The notes under the pieces: generated by a model
What the model was told of the DNA's origin: nothing
What the model saw: the letters and a program-made list of their open reading frames with translations, nothing else
The model's database searches: none
Made by a program: the position numbers and the translations under genes
DNA from: Valencia hispanica
Lineage: Eukaryota; Chordata; Actinopteri; Cyprinodontiformes; Valenciidae
Direction of reading: 5' to 3'
Length of the DNA: 64,000 nucleotides
Assembly: GCA_963556495.2 (NCBI GenBank)
Contig: OY747707.1
Span: forward strand, 29,737,371 to 29,801,370
Part shown: positions 43,858 through 55,980 of the stretch, one piece after another
Layout: each line of letters begins with the position of its first letter
Numbering within the stretch: the first letter of the stretch is position 1

Positions 43858-44271
43858 TCATGTAACACTGGTCAGATAAGAGTTGTTTTATCAGTCAACT
43901 ATAATCTAATGTTAGCATAGCTCTGTAAAGTTGTTTACATTACTCAATGTGGGTGGGGCCAGGGCTAATCACTGGGATACTGGCTCTTTTTTCTTTTCTC
44001 ATCTTCACATGTCTATCACCAAATGTCTTTGTCACTCCTTTTTTCCTTCTTTTATCGCTCTCACACACACACAGAATGTTTTTATAATATAACTATTTCT
44101 TTCTCTCTCACCCTCACCCTTCACACCTTCACAACTTTCTTCTATTTCTCTCTTTCTTATATCTCGGCTTTTGGATTTTTCAATCAGGCAACCCCAAGCA
44201 CAAACTAATAATACACCTGTGTTTATCTGTTTCTATGGTGATATGGACTTTAAAACTTTTATCTCAAAACT
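43858..44271 (+). other. inter-ORF spacer of the L1/Tx1 LINE
   Basis: About 410 bp without coding content, pyrimidine-rich (many CTCTCT/TTCTTT runs) and with a short CA run at 44063-44073. Such a spacer between ORF1 and ORF2 is normal for this group. Confidence 0.6.
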
Positions 44272-47200
44272 ATGACTACTCTAAGGTTTGTCACGTGGAA
44301 TGTTCATGGAGCTGGCACCAGAGAGAAAAGAGTTAAGATTTTTAACCAGCTTAAAATATTAAAGGCAGATGTCGTCTTATTACAAGAAACCCATAAATCT
44401 ACTTCAGCTGCAGATGATCTTAAATCCCCTGAGTTTCCTAATGTGTTTTTTGCATGCTATAACTCTAGACAAAGGGGAGTAGCAATATTAATAAATAAAA
44501 ATGTAAATTTTACAGTAATAGATACAGTTACAGATCCAGAGGGTAGATTTATTATATTAAAACTATCAATACATAACCAAAAGTTATATATTGTCAGTAT
44601 ATATGGTCCAAATGTTGATGACCCCTCATTTTTTCATTCCTTCTTCTCGGGGCTCCTTGAACACATGGATTGCTCACTTCTTCTTGGGGGCGACCTCAAC
44701 TTTGGTTTAAATGAAGAAATAGACAGGCTCAGCACAACAGGGACTCAGTGCAGCTGGAAATCTATAGATATACTCAAACAGTACATGAGTGATTATGGAC
44801 TTTGCGATGCATGGCGATCTCTTCACCCCAATGACAAAAAATATACTTTCTTCTCAAATGTCCACCATTCATATTCTCGACTGGATTATTTGTTAGTCAG
44901 CAGCTCACTGTTGACTGACATTTCAGACACTGAGATACACCCTATAGCTGTTAGCGATCATGCTCCTGTTTCTCTAACTTAGCAAATAAAACAGAAACAC
45001 CTCAAAGCAAAAATTGGAGATTTAATATATCCTTACTTAAGGATAAAGAATTTATTAAATAGTTCGAAAAAGAGTGGGCCTCATATTTGGAATATAACAA
45101 CCTCCCTGGTACGTCGCCATCCATTCTTTGGGATGCAGGAAAAGCTGTGATTAGAGGTAAAATAATCTCATTCTCATCAAATAAAACGAAAATGAAAAAA
45201 AAAACGTATTCAGGAATTAGAAGAAACTATTAATTCATTAGAAGCTTCTCTAGATGAGGAGAGACTAGGCAAAATTCGTAAAGCAAAGCTAGAATTAAAT
45301 CAAATTATTAATAAACAGTCCCAGTTCTTAATTCAAAGACTTAGGATAGAAAACTTTGAACAGGGTAATAAATCAGGTAGATTTTTGGCTAACCAGCTTA
45401 AAATTAATAAAGAAAAAACAACTATATCTGCTATTAAAGATCAGACCGGGAATACAGTATATGATCCTGGAAGAATAAACAACACATTTAAAGAATTTTA
45501 CAAGGCTTTATACTCACTAGAGATAAATCCATCAGATCATGAAATTGAACAATTTTTGGATAACATAACACTACCTAAATTATCTAGAAGTCAAGCAATG
45601 GCCCTGGATTCACCACTAACAGCGGTTGAACTCCAGGAGGCCCTCCAAGGCATGCCCAATAAAAAGGCTCCTGGCCCAGATGGATTTCCAGCAGAGTTCT
45701 ACGAAGAATTCTGGAATATTCTGGCACCAACATTCTACAGAATGCTGCAGGAAACCAAGGAAAATTGCTGACTCCAACCAAATATGAATTCTGCCTACAT
45801 TAGTCTTCTACTAAAATCAGGTAAAGACCCTTTGTTTCCCACCAGCTATCGTCCCATATCCCTTATTAATGTTGATCTTAAAATAATCTGCAAAGCCCTC
45901 GCAAAAAGGATAGAGAAAGTAACCCCTCTTATAATACATCCTGATCAAACTGGTTTTATAAAAGGGAGACATTCATCCACAAATTCACGTAGATTAATAG
46001 ATTTAATAGATTTTTCTTACTGTAAAAACATTAAAACTAATATATTATCTTTAGATGCAGAAAAAGCGTTTGATAGAGTTAACTGGAAATTCTTATTTGT
46101 AACCTTACATAAATTTGGCTTTGGAAATTCTTTTATAAACGGGTTGAAAATATTATACAGTTCACCAACAGCATGTATCAGGACTAATAACCAAACATCA
46201 TCTAGGTTTTATCTTCAGAGAGGTACCAGGCAGGGATGTCCTCTCTCTCCCTCCCTGTTCGCTATTTTTATTGAACCACTAGCTGCAGCAATCAGGCAAA
46301 CTCACAATATTAAAGGCATTAAATGCAATAACATAGAACATAAAATCAGTCTTTACGCAGATGATGTATTACTTTTTCTCCAGCATTCACAAACCTCTTT
46401 CTCTCAGGTAATCGGGTTGATAAACTCTTGCTCAAATGTTTCAGATTATTCTATAAATTGGTTAAAATCTACAGTTCTTCCAATCTATTGTTCTGTCCAG
46501 AATCCAAATAATACACAACTGCAGTCAGGGAATATTACCTATTTAGGTATCAATGTCTCACCAAGACTGGCAAATTTAATAAAGATAAACTACATCCCAC
46601 TTTTAAAAAAAGTGGAAGATGATCTTGCTAGATGGAAATCCCTACCCATATCACTTATGGGAAGGGTTGCTTCAATAAAAATGATGGTTTTGCCCAGAAT
46701 CAACTACTTATTCTCAATGATCCCAAGTAAACCATCACTAGACTGGTTTAGATCTCTGGACTCCTCTATCTCTAAATTTCTTTGGAAAGATAAACCCCCA
46801 CGTATCAGCTTAAAAACACTGCAGAAGACCAAAGAAAAAGGAGTTCTAGATCTACCAAACTTCCATCATAATTTCTTAGCCAACAGGCTCCAATACGTCT
46901 CAAGATGGTTAAAACATAGCTACCTAGACGAGTCCTGGATAGACGTAGAACAGACACTATGTAATAAGATAAAACTTTCAGACCTACCATTTATTAGCTC
47001 AAATATAAAACAATATGAATGCTTTAGAAGCATAAATATCAGCTCCTCTCTGACAGCATGGTGGGAGTTTCTAAAAATGACAGAGTCCACAATAATCCCA
47101 TGCAGACGTACACCCATCTGGAATAACCCCGACATCTTGCAAAAAAAATTTATGATAAGTTTTCCAGTCTGGAGGTGCAATGGAATTGAATACCTGGAAC

Positions 47201-47993
47201 ATATATTTGAAGGAAGAGACTTTATCCCATTTAATACATTAATTACACAATATGGAATTGATAAAAACAAATTCTTAGAATATCAACAAATTAAATCTAT
47301 TATTAAAGGTAAATTTAGGCTCAATACAGCTGAATTAGAAATTCCAGCAAGAGTTTTAGATTTTCTTAATCTCAACCCCCCCAAATTGCTGTCTAAAATA
47401 TACAAAATTTTATCTACATTAGCTGAATCAATAGCCATCCCTATTTCAAAATGGGAGGTGGATTTATCAGCCAGCTTTGACCAAAATGTCTGGTCTCAGA
47501 TATGTTTAAGAACCTTTAAAATAACAAAAAATCCTCATTTGCAATACAATACAAAATCCTTCATAGAGTACACTATACAGGTCAACGGATGTTTAGGATG
47601 GGTTTTACATTGTCTAATACCTGCTTACAATGCACAAGCAATATACCAGATACTTATGTTGATGCGCTTTGGTTCTGTCCACCTGTTAAGAAATTTTGGT
47701 GCCAGATATGTGAGGACTTATCAAAGTGTCTGAAATGTAACATCCCACCATCTCCCTCAGTTTGCCTGTTAGGAAATTTAAATGATGTCACCATGGACAC
47801 AAAGTCAGTTCTAATGGTTCACATTGCCTTATGCATCGCTAAGAAAACTATCCTCCTGAACTGGAAAAATAAAAAAGCTCTTAATATTAATCAGTATAGA
47901 AATCTCTTGTTGGACCATATTGGTCTTGAGACGGTCTCTGGCTCCATATCTGATCAATCTCTCTGGGCTCCTTTGATCGGCTCCATCACCTAG
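44272..47993 (+). pseudogene. L1/Tx1-type ORF2: endonuclease, reverse transcriptase and C-terminal zinc-knuckle region (five lesions)
   Basis: Endonuclease (44272-44980) is complete: FVTWNVHGAG, LLQETHKS, SIYGPN, GGDLNFGLN, SRLDYLLVSS and AVSDHAPVSL, covering all APE motifs. Reverse transcriptase: KKAPGPDGFPAEFYEEFW, SYRPISLINVDLKIICKALA, QTGFIKGRHSSTN, LSLDAEKAFDRVNW (motif A), RGTRQGCPLSPSLFAIFIEP (motif B), LYADDVLLFLQ (catalytic, intact) and ITYLGINVS. C-terminus: RMGFTLSNTCLQCTSN with DALWFCPPVKKFW, a Cys/His motif typical of L1/Tx1. Lesions: frameshift at 44979, TAG at 45060-45062, frameshift near 45200 in an A run, TGA at 45769-45771, frameshift near 47540. Otherwise colinear at about 1240 codons. 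Confidence 0.9.
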
Positions 47994-50690
47994 TGGGGGT
48001 GGGGGGCACTTGGTTTTGTCGTTGGGGATACTGTTGCTGATGTGGGGTTTTGGGGTTGGAGGCGTCTGGGGGGGACCCCTGGGGGTGGGATCACTGGGCG
48101 GATGGGGCGCTGGACGTCGTGGCCGGCCTGGGGATGGGCTTTGGGTAGTAACTCCTGATGGCTGCATGCGGTGCCTTGGGGGGGTTGCACTGGCGTACAT
48201 GGGTTACTGGCCTGGTGGCCGTGCTGCGCCTGGGTAGGGTCTGGGGTGGGCCTGGGGATTCGGGGCTCTGGGGCGCCGCGCCGCCTAGCTGTGGTCCTGG
48301 CTGGGGGTCGGCCAGCGTGGGGTCTCTGTTGCCTGTGGGGGTCGGGGCCGGCTGGTGGCTGGCATGTGGCTGGCGAACTCAACCTGGGAGTCTAGTGTCT
48401 TTTGTGTTTTGAGAGTAGAGCAAATGTCAGGGTGGGTTTAGTGGGGCTTTGTGGTGCTGTGGCCGCGGGCCCCGAGTTGAACGTGCCATGGCCTCCCTCC
48501 TCTGGTGGATCCCGGTGAACAGCGGTGCCTATTGGGGTCAGTGGGGGAGCTGGCTCCCTGGGAAGACATTTTGTCTCCCAGTCCTTCCCTCCCAATCCCT
48601 GGACACCTCTGTCCACCCGCTCCATCACTTTACCACTCATATAGGGTCTTGGGGCATGGGCACATCACTGGGGTGCGAGGAGGAGCTTCCCTCCTCGCTA
48701 TCCCGTGGCGTCCTGGGTCCCAATTTTAATATACAACTCAGACACTCCCACTTATAACATTCTCACGCAACACATATGTAGGGACTTTGGGGTGGGCACA
48801 CTTTTCGGCATCCAGAGGGGGAGCGGTTCAATCAGGTTCACCTCTGGTGCCGGTGCCCACTGTTAAACCACATATAGACACTGAGGGCTCGGGGTGGGGG
48901 TTGGGGGATGTGTGGCTGCCTTCCCCACATCCCACCCCTCTGTTTTAAATGCACATAATAACAACACGCATCAACACCATACTCGAGCGGGAGGATGGAG
49001 GCTAGGGGTCTTTTCACACCCCTGTTCGCTTCGGGCCATCAGGGGTTGGGGTCCGGAGGAGGAACAGGCGGTCTGGTCGGGGTCCTGGGCTGTCGGGGTG
49101 CTATGCCACTGTGGGGCCCTTGGCATCGGTACCTGGACCTGGGAGCATAAAGTGTGTATGGGGTGTGGGAGTGAGGGTACAGCGTAATTTTTTTGGGAGT
49201 CTTGGTGAGTCAGTGAGAATGTATGTGTTTAAGAGGGAGGGAACGTATGACTGTGTCTGTATGTCTTTGTCTACCTGTCAGGTTGGATCTTGATCTGCCC
49301 CCTCGCCTGGTGCACCTCAGGCCTTACACTTAATGAGGGGCCTATTTCCCCTCCGTCACTCCCCGCCGGTGACGGGGGCCCCTGCCTGCCGGTGCATCGG
49401 TGGTCAATCCGGTTCGGACCTGGTGCGTGCCTGGCCGGGCCTGGGGGGGGCGGTGTGTCGGTCGGCCGATGCGCTGGGTCGATATCTTCCTTTGGTTGGT
49501 TGGGGCACCTCTTTTAGGGGTGCCAGTTTTGGGATTGTTGGGTGGTGCCTGCTCGGTGGCTCGGCGGGATGCGGATCCGGCGTCTCTGCTCGTTCGATCA
49601 CCTGTTCTGTGCGCACCGTGCGTGGTCGGTTCATTGGCGGGTTGGACCGGCCCTGGCCCTCGTTGGATCCCTGGTCTCGGCGCTCTGCATTGCACGGTAT
49701 CAGGACCCGGGAACTGGTACAACTTGGTGTCCACATGCTGGCTTAGCCCGGCCTGGGGATGCTGTCCGTCCCCTGCGGCTATCGGTGGGGCGCCCCGACG
49801 TAGGGCAGGGGTGGGGCGCTGGGATGTTGGCGGTGGGGATTGGCCTAGGGTGGTGGCGGCGTGTGGCGGCCGGCCACGGCCCCTGCAGTGCCGGGGGCTC
49901 CTCGTCGGCCGGTCCCTTGTCGGGTCCCTGCTGGGGTGCCCCTGGGCCCCGGCTCTCCCTGTCCATTGACCGGCCCGCCCCGGCACGGCCGGTTGCCGGC
50001 GGGGCCCGTGGGCTCGTCACTGCTGCCCCCCGGGCCCCTGCATAGTAGCCGCTGGACGTTCCCCTGGGGTTCTCCTTTGCTCCACTCTTGGGGGATGCGG
50101 TCGGCCCCGCCCGGGTCCGGCTGGGGCTCTGGGGGTCCTTTGGACGTCTTTGACCCGATCTCCTTCATGTCTGCATCGATTCCTGGGAGACGGATTGATG
50201 CCTGCTCACACCAACTATCGAGCACTCTGTTGGAGAAACCTTATATGCACCAGCATGCTAACACACACACATAGATGTGGGGTCTCTAGTGTTTAAGGAT
50301 ATATTCTTGGGCTGAGGTTTTCATTACTAGAGCTTGATTAATCGGTACCATGAGTTTTTCTGTGACATTGTTGTTGTATTTTTATATCTATTTTTGTGTG
50401 ATGTGGTTGTGTAATTCTTAGTTCACAATGTTTGTTTTGTTTTGTCGCTGTTCCTTTTTCGTGTTTTGTTTTGTTTTTCCCCCTCTCTCTGCCGTCCTGT
50501 GGGTATGGAGGCAGACTTCAATGTCTTCTTGTGACTTCTTTGTTCCCCTTCCTCTCTTGTATTTTCAACTCACCCTCTCTCTTGACTTTTTGTTTCCTAC
50601 CTCTCTTCTTCATCTTCTCCTTAATTTTCCGTCTCCGTGTCCATAACATCAGGAAATAAAAAACCCAACAATTCATAATAAAGATTTTTT
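47994..50690 (+). repeat. L1/Tx1 LINE 3' region, extremely G-rich, with polyadenylation signal
   Basis: Follows the ORF2 stop. From 47995 to about 50060 the plus strand is dominated by runs of G (for example GGGGGTGGGGGG, GGAGGCGTCTGGGGGG) with strong potential for G-quadruplexes. It then turns T-rich with CTCTCT tracts to about 50640 and ends near AATAAAGATT at 50681-50690. Long overlapping frames on both strands here come from the base composition. G-rich 3' tracts are a known L1 trait, but over 2 kb is long; part could be another element. Confidence 0.6.
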
Positions 50691-50855
50691 ACACATATAT
50701 CAAGTGGAGGACTATAGCAAAAGCTGTACTGCTCCGCTTGTGAAAGTAAATCTGTTGGGCTTCTACTTGGTACTCAGACACCAATTCTGAGCTCCACACT
50801 GCCAAACAGGACACGTAAAAAAAAAAAATAATAAAAAAAAATAAATAAATAAAAA

Positions 50856-50863
50856 AATATATA

Positions 50864-50896
<33 letters not shown>

Positions 50897-50897
50897 A
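50856..50897. repeat. (TA)n microsatellite, left half
   Basis: AT dinucleotide run preceded by A-rich sequence. It resumes at 51455 after a LINE insertion. Confidence 0.85.
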
Positions 50898-50903
50898 TGC
50901 ATT

Positions 50904-51450
50904 TGTGGCAATATCTGGTGATTTTAATCATGCCTCGCTCTCTACTACACTTCCAACATTTCAACAATTTGTCAGCTGCTCTACAAGAGAAAACAGGACC
51001 TTGGATTTGTTTTATGCAAATGTAAAGGATTCATACACGTCCAAACCAAGACCTCCTCTGGGACAATCAGATCACAATCTTGTTTTTCTCTGTTCAGAAT
51101 ATAAACCACTTGTTCAGAGGCAACCTGTGACAAAACGAACTGTGAGAAAATGGTCACAGGAAGCTGAAGAAGCCCTTGGAAAATCTGGAGATGATAATGC
51201 AAAGAAGGATTCTTCATAAAATCAAAAAAATTATGGACAACCCTGAGCATCCTCTTCATGAGACAGTCACACAACAACAGAGCATCTTCAGTCGGAGGCT
51301 TCTTCAGTTTCGCTGCAATACAGACCGCTACAGGAAATCCTTCCTGCCCACAGCCATCATTATCTACAACAACTCCTTAAAGAATTGATTATATGAGCTA
51401 TACCAACACTTAATTTCCCTCTGGGATCAATAAAGTATTTTTGAATTGAA
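50904..51450 (+). pseudogene. LINE family A derivative: endonuclease end fused to the 3' end
   Basis: Endonuclease C-terminal half: VAISGDFNHASLS, STRENRTLDLFYANV, LGQSDHNLVFL, then a linker KRTVRKWSQEAEEAL. At about 51178 it passes directly to the sequence that in the 3340-3782 copy lies near the extreme C-terminus (MMQRRILHKIKK, DNPEHPLHETV, YRKSFLPTAIIIYN). The entire reverse transcriptase is missing. 3' UTR and a GAATT tail follow. It is an internally deleted copy, not merely 5'-truncated. Confidence 0.85.
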
Positions 51451-51453
51451 TTG

Positions 51454-51454
<1 letters not shown>

Positions 51455-51502
<48 letters not shown>
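51455..51502. repeat. (TA)n microsatellite, right half
   Basis: Pure TA run directly after the LINE tail. Together with 50856-50897 it indicates the LINE inserted into an AT repeat. Confidence 0.9.
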
Positions 51503-51505
<3 letters not shown>

Positions 51506-51749
51506 AGAACCATTTCCAGCTTAAATTAAATTTGAATGGTTAAAGAAAAAAACATGTCTAATCTGTCATAAGTAGCTCATATGGCATGATGTTCACTAAG
51601 GCCAGCCTTTCTTGTCCCTCTTGTGATGCTATCAAGCCAAATACAGACACAGCAAAATTAGCTGTTTGTTTTCTTCAGAAGACTTAAAAAAAATGCTGTA
51701 TTTGTAAAACCCTGCAGTGGAAATCGATAAATCATTACACAGCAGGGTT
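51503..51749. other. unassigned sequence
   Basis: No recognised content between two LINE derivatives. Confidence 0.3.
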
Positions 51750-52270
51750 TTCAATTCAATTCAATTCAAAATTACTTTATTAATCCCAAAGGGAAATTAA
51801 ACGTTGTTGTAACTCATTATGCAAGTTCCTTCAAAGATTTGTTGTAGATGCTGATGGCTGTGGGTAGGGATGATCTCTCGTAGCGCTCTGCAGATCTGAA
51901 GAAGCCTCTGACTGAAGACGCTCTGTAGTTGTATGACAGTCTGATGTAGAGGATGCCCTGGATCTACGGCGTCTTCTTTTCAACTCATCAGGGTTTTGTG
52001 GCTGTAGTTGAGATATTATTTGAGCTTTTGTGATGTTAATCAGCTGCTGCCAGTTGTAAACCACCTTGTTGCCATGGTTATGCATCATAACAAATGTCCA
52101 AAAATAAAAAGTATCAGCAGAAATCCTTCCAGCTGCACAGCATTCAAAACCAGAGAGAACAGTTGTCCACAAAAACAATGTTTCTACCAGAAATGGAAGA
52201 ATTAAAGTTTTAAAAAAGAAAAAAACATGAACCAAAGTAACAGAGCTACTCCAACATGCTGCCACCTTGA
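51750..52270 (-). pseudogene. LINE family A derivative: ORF2 N-terminus fused to the 3' end
   Basis: Minus-strand reading from 52265: KVVYNWQQLINITKAQIISQ, PDELKRRRRRSRAS (the basic N-terminal segment before the endonuclease in this LINE group). It then shifts abruptly at about 51960 into the C-terminal/3' block (TERLQSEASS..., DHPYPQPSAS in the frame; nucleotides CTGAAGACGCTCTGTAG). 3' UTR and GAATT tail run at 51750-51800. Endonuclease and reverse transcriptase are both absent. A second internally deleted copy of the family in this window. Confidence 0.7.
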
Positions 52271-52649
52271 GCGGCGCAATTCCGGAATATTTTCATTTCC
52301 TGTGTACAGTAGTTTTTGAAAGAAAAAGAAAAAACACCACTGGATAGTATAGTTAAGGCTGTCCTTTCATGGACCAAATATAGCCCTTGTTAAACATTTT
52401 CAGAGAGTGCCCAGAAAAGCAGACTACAGTCATAGTCAATAAATTAAAATATTATTGAAAAGTTAGTTTCTGTAACTCACTTTACTAAGTGAAACACATA
52501 GAATAAAGCCACACAAAGAGATGTTTTCAAACATTTATTTATGTTAAATATGAATTCATTTCAGTTACAGCTAAAGAAATAAAAACATTTAGGATTAGTA
52601 TATTAATCAGACAAAAAAAACTATTTTAATACACAAATGTGGGCTTTAG
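52271..52649. other. unassigned sequence
   Basis: No recognised content. An AGTCAATAAATTAAAATATTATT stretch at 52435 could be the end of another Tc1-like relic. Confidence 0.3.
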
Positions 52650-52651
52650 TA

Positions 52652-54164
52652 CAATGAGGAACATAAGTATTTGAAACACCTACGATTTTGCAAGTTCTGC
52701 CACTTAGAAATTATGGGGGGGTCTGAAATTCATATTGTAGGTGCAATGTGAGAGGTGGTCTTTTTTAAATTCAGGAAATCCCATTGTCTGATTTTTAAAG
52801 AATTTATTTGTATTTTATTGCTGCACATAAGTATTTGAACACCTGCCAATCAGCAATAATTCTGGCTTTTAAAGACCTGTTACTCTGCCTTTAAAAAGTC
52901 CACCTGTACTCAATTTATTAATCTAAATTAGTAGCATATGTCTAAGCTTCTTAAAGACAGCTGTCCACCCCACAGTCAGTCAGAGTCCAACTTCTACCAT
53001 GGGAAAGACCAAAGAGCTGTCAAAAGACACCAGAGACAAAATTGTAGACTTCCATAAGGCTGGAAAGGGCAGCTTGGTGAAAATGGATTAGCTGTTGGAG
53101 CAATTGTTAGAAAATGGAAAAGGCTAAAGATGACTGTCAGTCTCCCTCAGACTGAGGCTCCATGCAAGATCTCACCTCGTGGGGTATCACTGATTATAAG
53201 AAAGGTAAGGAATCAATGGTCAATGATGAAGAAAGATTGGACCACAGTTTCAAAGGTTGCTGTCGGTAGAATACTACGCCGTCATGGTTTAAAATCATGC
53301 ATTGCACGGAAGGTTCCCCTGCTCAAGCCATCACATGTCCAGGCCCATCTGAAGTTTGCCAATGACCATCTGGATGATCCAAAGGAGGCATGTGAGAAAG
53401 TCATGTGGTCAGATGAGTCCAAAATAGGCCTTTTTAGTATAAATGCCACTCGCATGTTTGGAGGGGGAAGAATGCTAAGTCGCATCCCAAGAACACCATA
53501 CCCACTGTGAAGAAAACCTTATGCTTTGGGGCTGCTTTTCTGCAAAAGGCACAGGACGACTGATTCGTATTAAGGGATGGATGAATGAGGGCATGTATCG
53601 TGAGATTTTAGACAAAATCCTCCTTCCATAAGTGAGAGCATTAAAGATGGGCCATGGCTGGGTCTTTTAACATGACCATGACCCGAAGCACACAGCCAAG
53701 ATAACCACGGAGCATATCAAGGTTATGGAGTAGCCTAGCCAGTCTCCAGACCTAAATCCAATAGAAAATCTCTGGAGGGAACTGAAACTCTGTGCTGCTC
53801 AGAGACAGCCCCGAAACCTGACAGATCTAGAGAAGATCTGTGTGGAGGAGTGGGCCAAAATCCCTGTTGCAGTGTGTGCAAACCTGGGCAAGAACTACAG
53901 AAAACGTTTGACCTCTGTAATTGCAAACAAAGGCTTCTGTACCAAATATTAACAATGACTTTCTCAGGTGTTCAAATACTTATGTACAGCAATAAAATAC
54001 AAATAAATTATTTAAAACTCAGACAATGTGATTTCCTGATAAAAAAAAATGCTGTCTCTCACAGTGGAAATGCACCTACAATGTGAATTTCAGACCCCTC
54101 CATAATTTCGAAGTGTGAGAACTTGGTAAATCACAGGGTGTTCAAATAGTTCTGTTCCTTACTG
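52652..54164 (+). mobile_element. Tc1-like transposon with TA duplication
   Basis: Ends CAATGAGGAACATAAGTATT (left) and, reverse complemented, CAGTAAGGAACAGAACTATT (right), flanked by TA at 52650-52651 and 54165-54166. Inverted repeats continue for roughly 100 bp through GAAATTATGG and TCTGAAATTCA blocks. It encodes a broken transposase at 52999-53948. Confidence 0.85.
52999..53948 (+). pseudogene. Tc1-like transposase, multiply broken
   Basis: Starts [20 protein letters not shown] (helix-turn-helix). An internal stop (near 53087) and frameshifts follow. The clean stretch 53195-53510 has [28 protein letters not shown] and [12 protein letters not shown] with the first catalytic Asp. Later blocks are present only at nucleotide level: HDHDPKHTA-like near 53670 and [11 protein letters not shown] at 53740-53775 with the third catalytic Glu. 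Translation end at TACCAAATATTAA (53940-53952). Full-length relatives are about 340 residues. All three catalytic positions survive, but the frame is destroyed. Confidence 0.8.
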
Positions 54165-54166
54165 TA

Positions 54167-55224
54167 TGTTTAATACCTGCTTAAACATTATTCTCAACAG
54201 TACTGCTAATCTGATAAATGATCCTTATCGGAACAAATGTGGTTCATTTCTAATTTATTTAATTTGACGGTAGCTTGTGGAAGTATGGTTTTAAAATTAT
54301 GAAATACGTATGTTGTCACACAATGGAGTGTGCATTTAGTCAATAGGAGATTACTGTTGGGGAAACCACATCAACACGTCAAACGTTACCCTTTACACCT
54401 AATTGACCTGTGTAAAGGCAGTAAAAAAACGGTTGTAAAACGTATCATTAATTAGGTCGACTAGCTTTAAAATGTCTCCTCCAGACCCTTAAAAAATAAA
54501 AAAGATTGTGAAAATTAACAATTCCAAAGCAAATGGATAAAAACAGTATGTGTTTATTTTGCCAACAGAAACAAATTGTAAGCCAGTGTGTTTACTTTAA
54601 AATAAAAGTATCGCTGTGATGGAGGTATTTGCAAACCATGTCCTAAAAAAGCTGTCTGAAAAACTCAGAAAGGTGACACCATGTCTATTGCTGTGAAAGA
54701 ATTGACAGACTGGACCGACACAGCCCGGCTTTGCATCTGTGTGAGGCTTTTTGATGGCATTCGTTTTTGGAAATAATTTCTTGAACGTAGTTAGCTTGAA
54801 GGAAAGGTGAAGTGAGTTTAAAAAACATTTTGACTTTTTTGTTACTAATATTAACCTCTTTGTGTGTGAGATTTTTTTGCGTTTTTTTTTTTTTTTTTTG
54901 CGTTTTTTTAACACAACTGTTATACTGTTTATATTCCATTTTCCGTCAGAGTGAGTGGTCTCAATGTAAATTGATCATGGATGTTTTGAAGAATGGATGG
55001 TAAGGTCCATACATTGTTGATCAAATAGCAGCTAACATTTTTACACCTGACATTGCTGAAATGTGTCAGTCTGACAGATGCTTTTTAGTTTGATCTTTTT
55101 AGCTGCATTTGTGGAGGAATAATCTTTGGAAATATGATTTTGAAGACTTTAGTCTTTGTTTATGTTAAGACCTAAACCGGTTAGTCTTCATTTGGAAACG
55201 TGTGATCATCTATAATGTTGACAA
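54167..55224. other. unassigned sequence with a poly-T tract
   Basis: No recognised gene or repeat. T-rich tracts at 54876-54907 produce artificial Phe/Lys-rich frames on both strands. Confidence 0.35.
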
Positions 55225-55450
55225 TGATCTGTACTCAGCCCAATGTCCTTTTTATTGCTGCTCTTAAGTGTGTGCATGCATGAAGTTTGGGTCTGGGCGA
55301 GGGGTGTATAACTGTGATCATGCTTTTAATTATGTGGGGTAGGGAGGGGAATGTGGTCTTTTAAATGGGGTCATTTTAATTCTTTAAACCACTTTGAGCT
55401 GCAACTCTTGTATGAAAAGCGCTTTGTGAATAAAGTTTGATTTGAAATGG
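55225..55450 (+). repeat. LINE family B 3' UTR tail
   Basis: Contains CTCAGCCCAATGTCC, AACTGTGATCATGCTTTTA and GAAAAGCGCTTTGTGAATAA, and ends AAGTTTGATTTGA. Matches the tail of 29290-29960. Confidence 0.85.
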
Positions 55451-55737
55451 CAACAAAGTGTTAGGATTTAGTGGCTGTTAGCTGGGGGTTTGGGTAGACT
55501 GACGCCAGATGATTCCCCTTCCCAGCGATTCCTCCCTGGAAATCTCCTGATTTCTTGTAGCCTCCCAAAAACTCACCATCGCAGCTCAGGGATCTCATTT
55601 AAAAAGCTCGCTTATGCACAAAAAGGGTTGTGAAAACTACGTAAGCAACTTTCTATGCCAAGTTTAGGATTTATAGACAAAAACGTGGCGGAAGAATGTG
55701 CGCAACTTTAACCAAACTATAAACGAAACGCAATATA

Positions 55738-55842
55738 TGACGGTCGGTGTTGATTTATTTTTATTTTTTTGGTCGGTGTGGACCTGTGGCGGTCGATGTT
55801 AAATCTGTGGCGCACCGCCACAGTCTTTGGGAAACACTGGTA
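55738..55842. repeat. hAT-like terminal fragment
   Basis: GGCGCACCGCCACAG followed by TTTGGGAAACACTGG looks like the end of a hAT element (complement CCAGTGTTTCCCAAA). The opposite end was not found. Confidence 0.4.
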
Positions 55843-55980
55843 TAAAACAGCTGAAGGATATTATTGCGGAAATATACTTATTTGTATGGGGATATTTGCT
55901 GGTTCACAGAGAGTTGGTATTGATCCTGGTAAAAGTTTTAAGACGATCTGCGAATCCACTGCTGTATTGTCCCAAGTTAA

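Noticed and set aside
45784..47733. 649-codon open frame as a host gene
   Set aside because: It carries reverse-transcriptase motifs A, B and LYADD and continues ORF2 of an L1/Tx1 LINE.
48010..50274. Many overlapping Gly/Pro/Arg-rich frames of 75-214 codons on both strands
   Set aside because: Stop-poor because of extreme G/C-run composition in the LINE 3' region; no domain, no codon signal, and frames overlap on both strands.
52435..52650. A second Tc1 end overlapping the left flank of the 52652 element
   Set aside because: Only a suggestive AGTCAATAAATTAAAATATTATTG stretch; no matching opposite end or coding was found.
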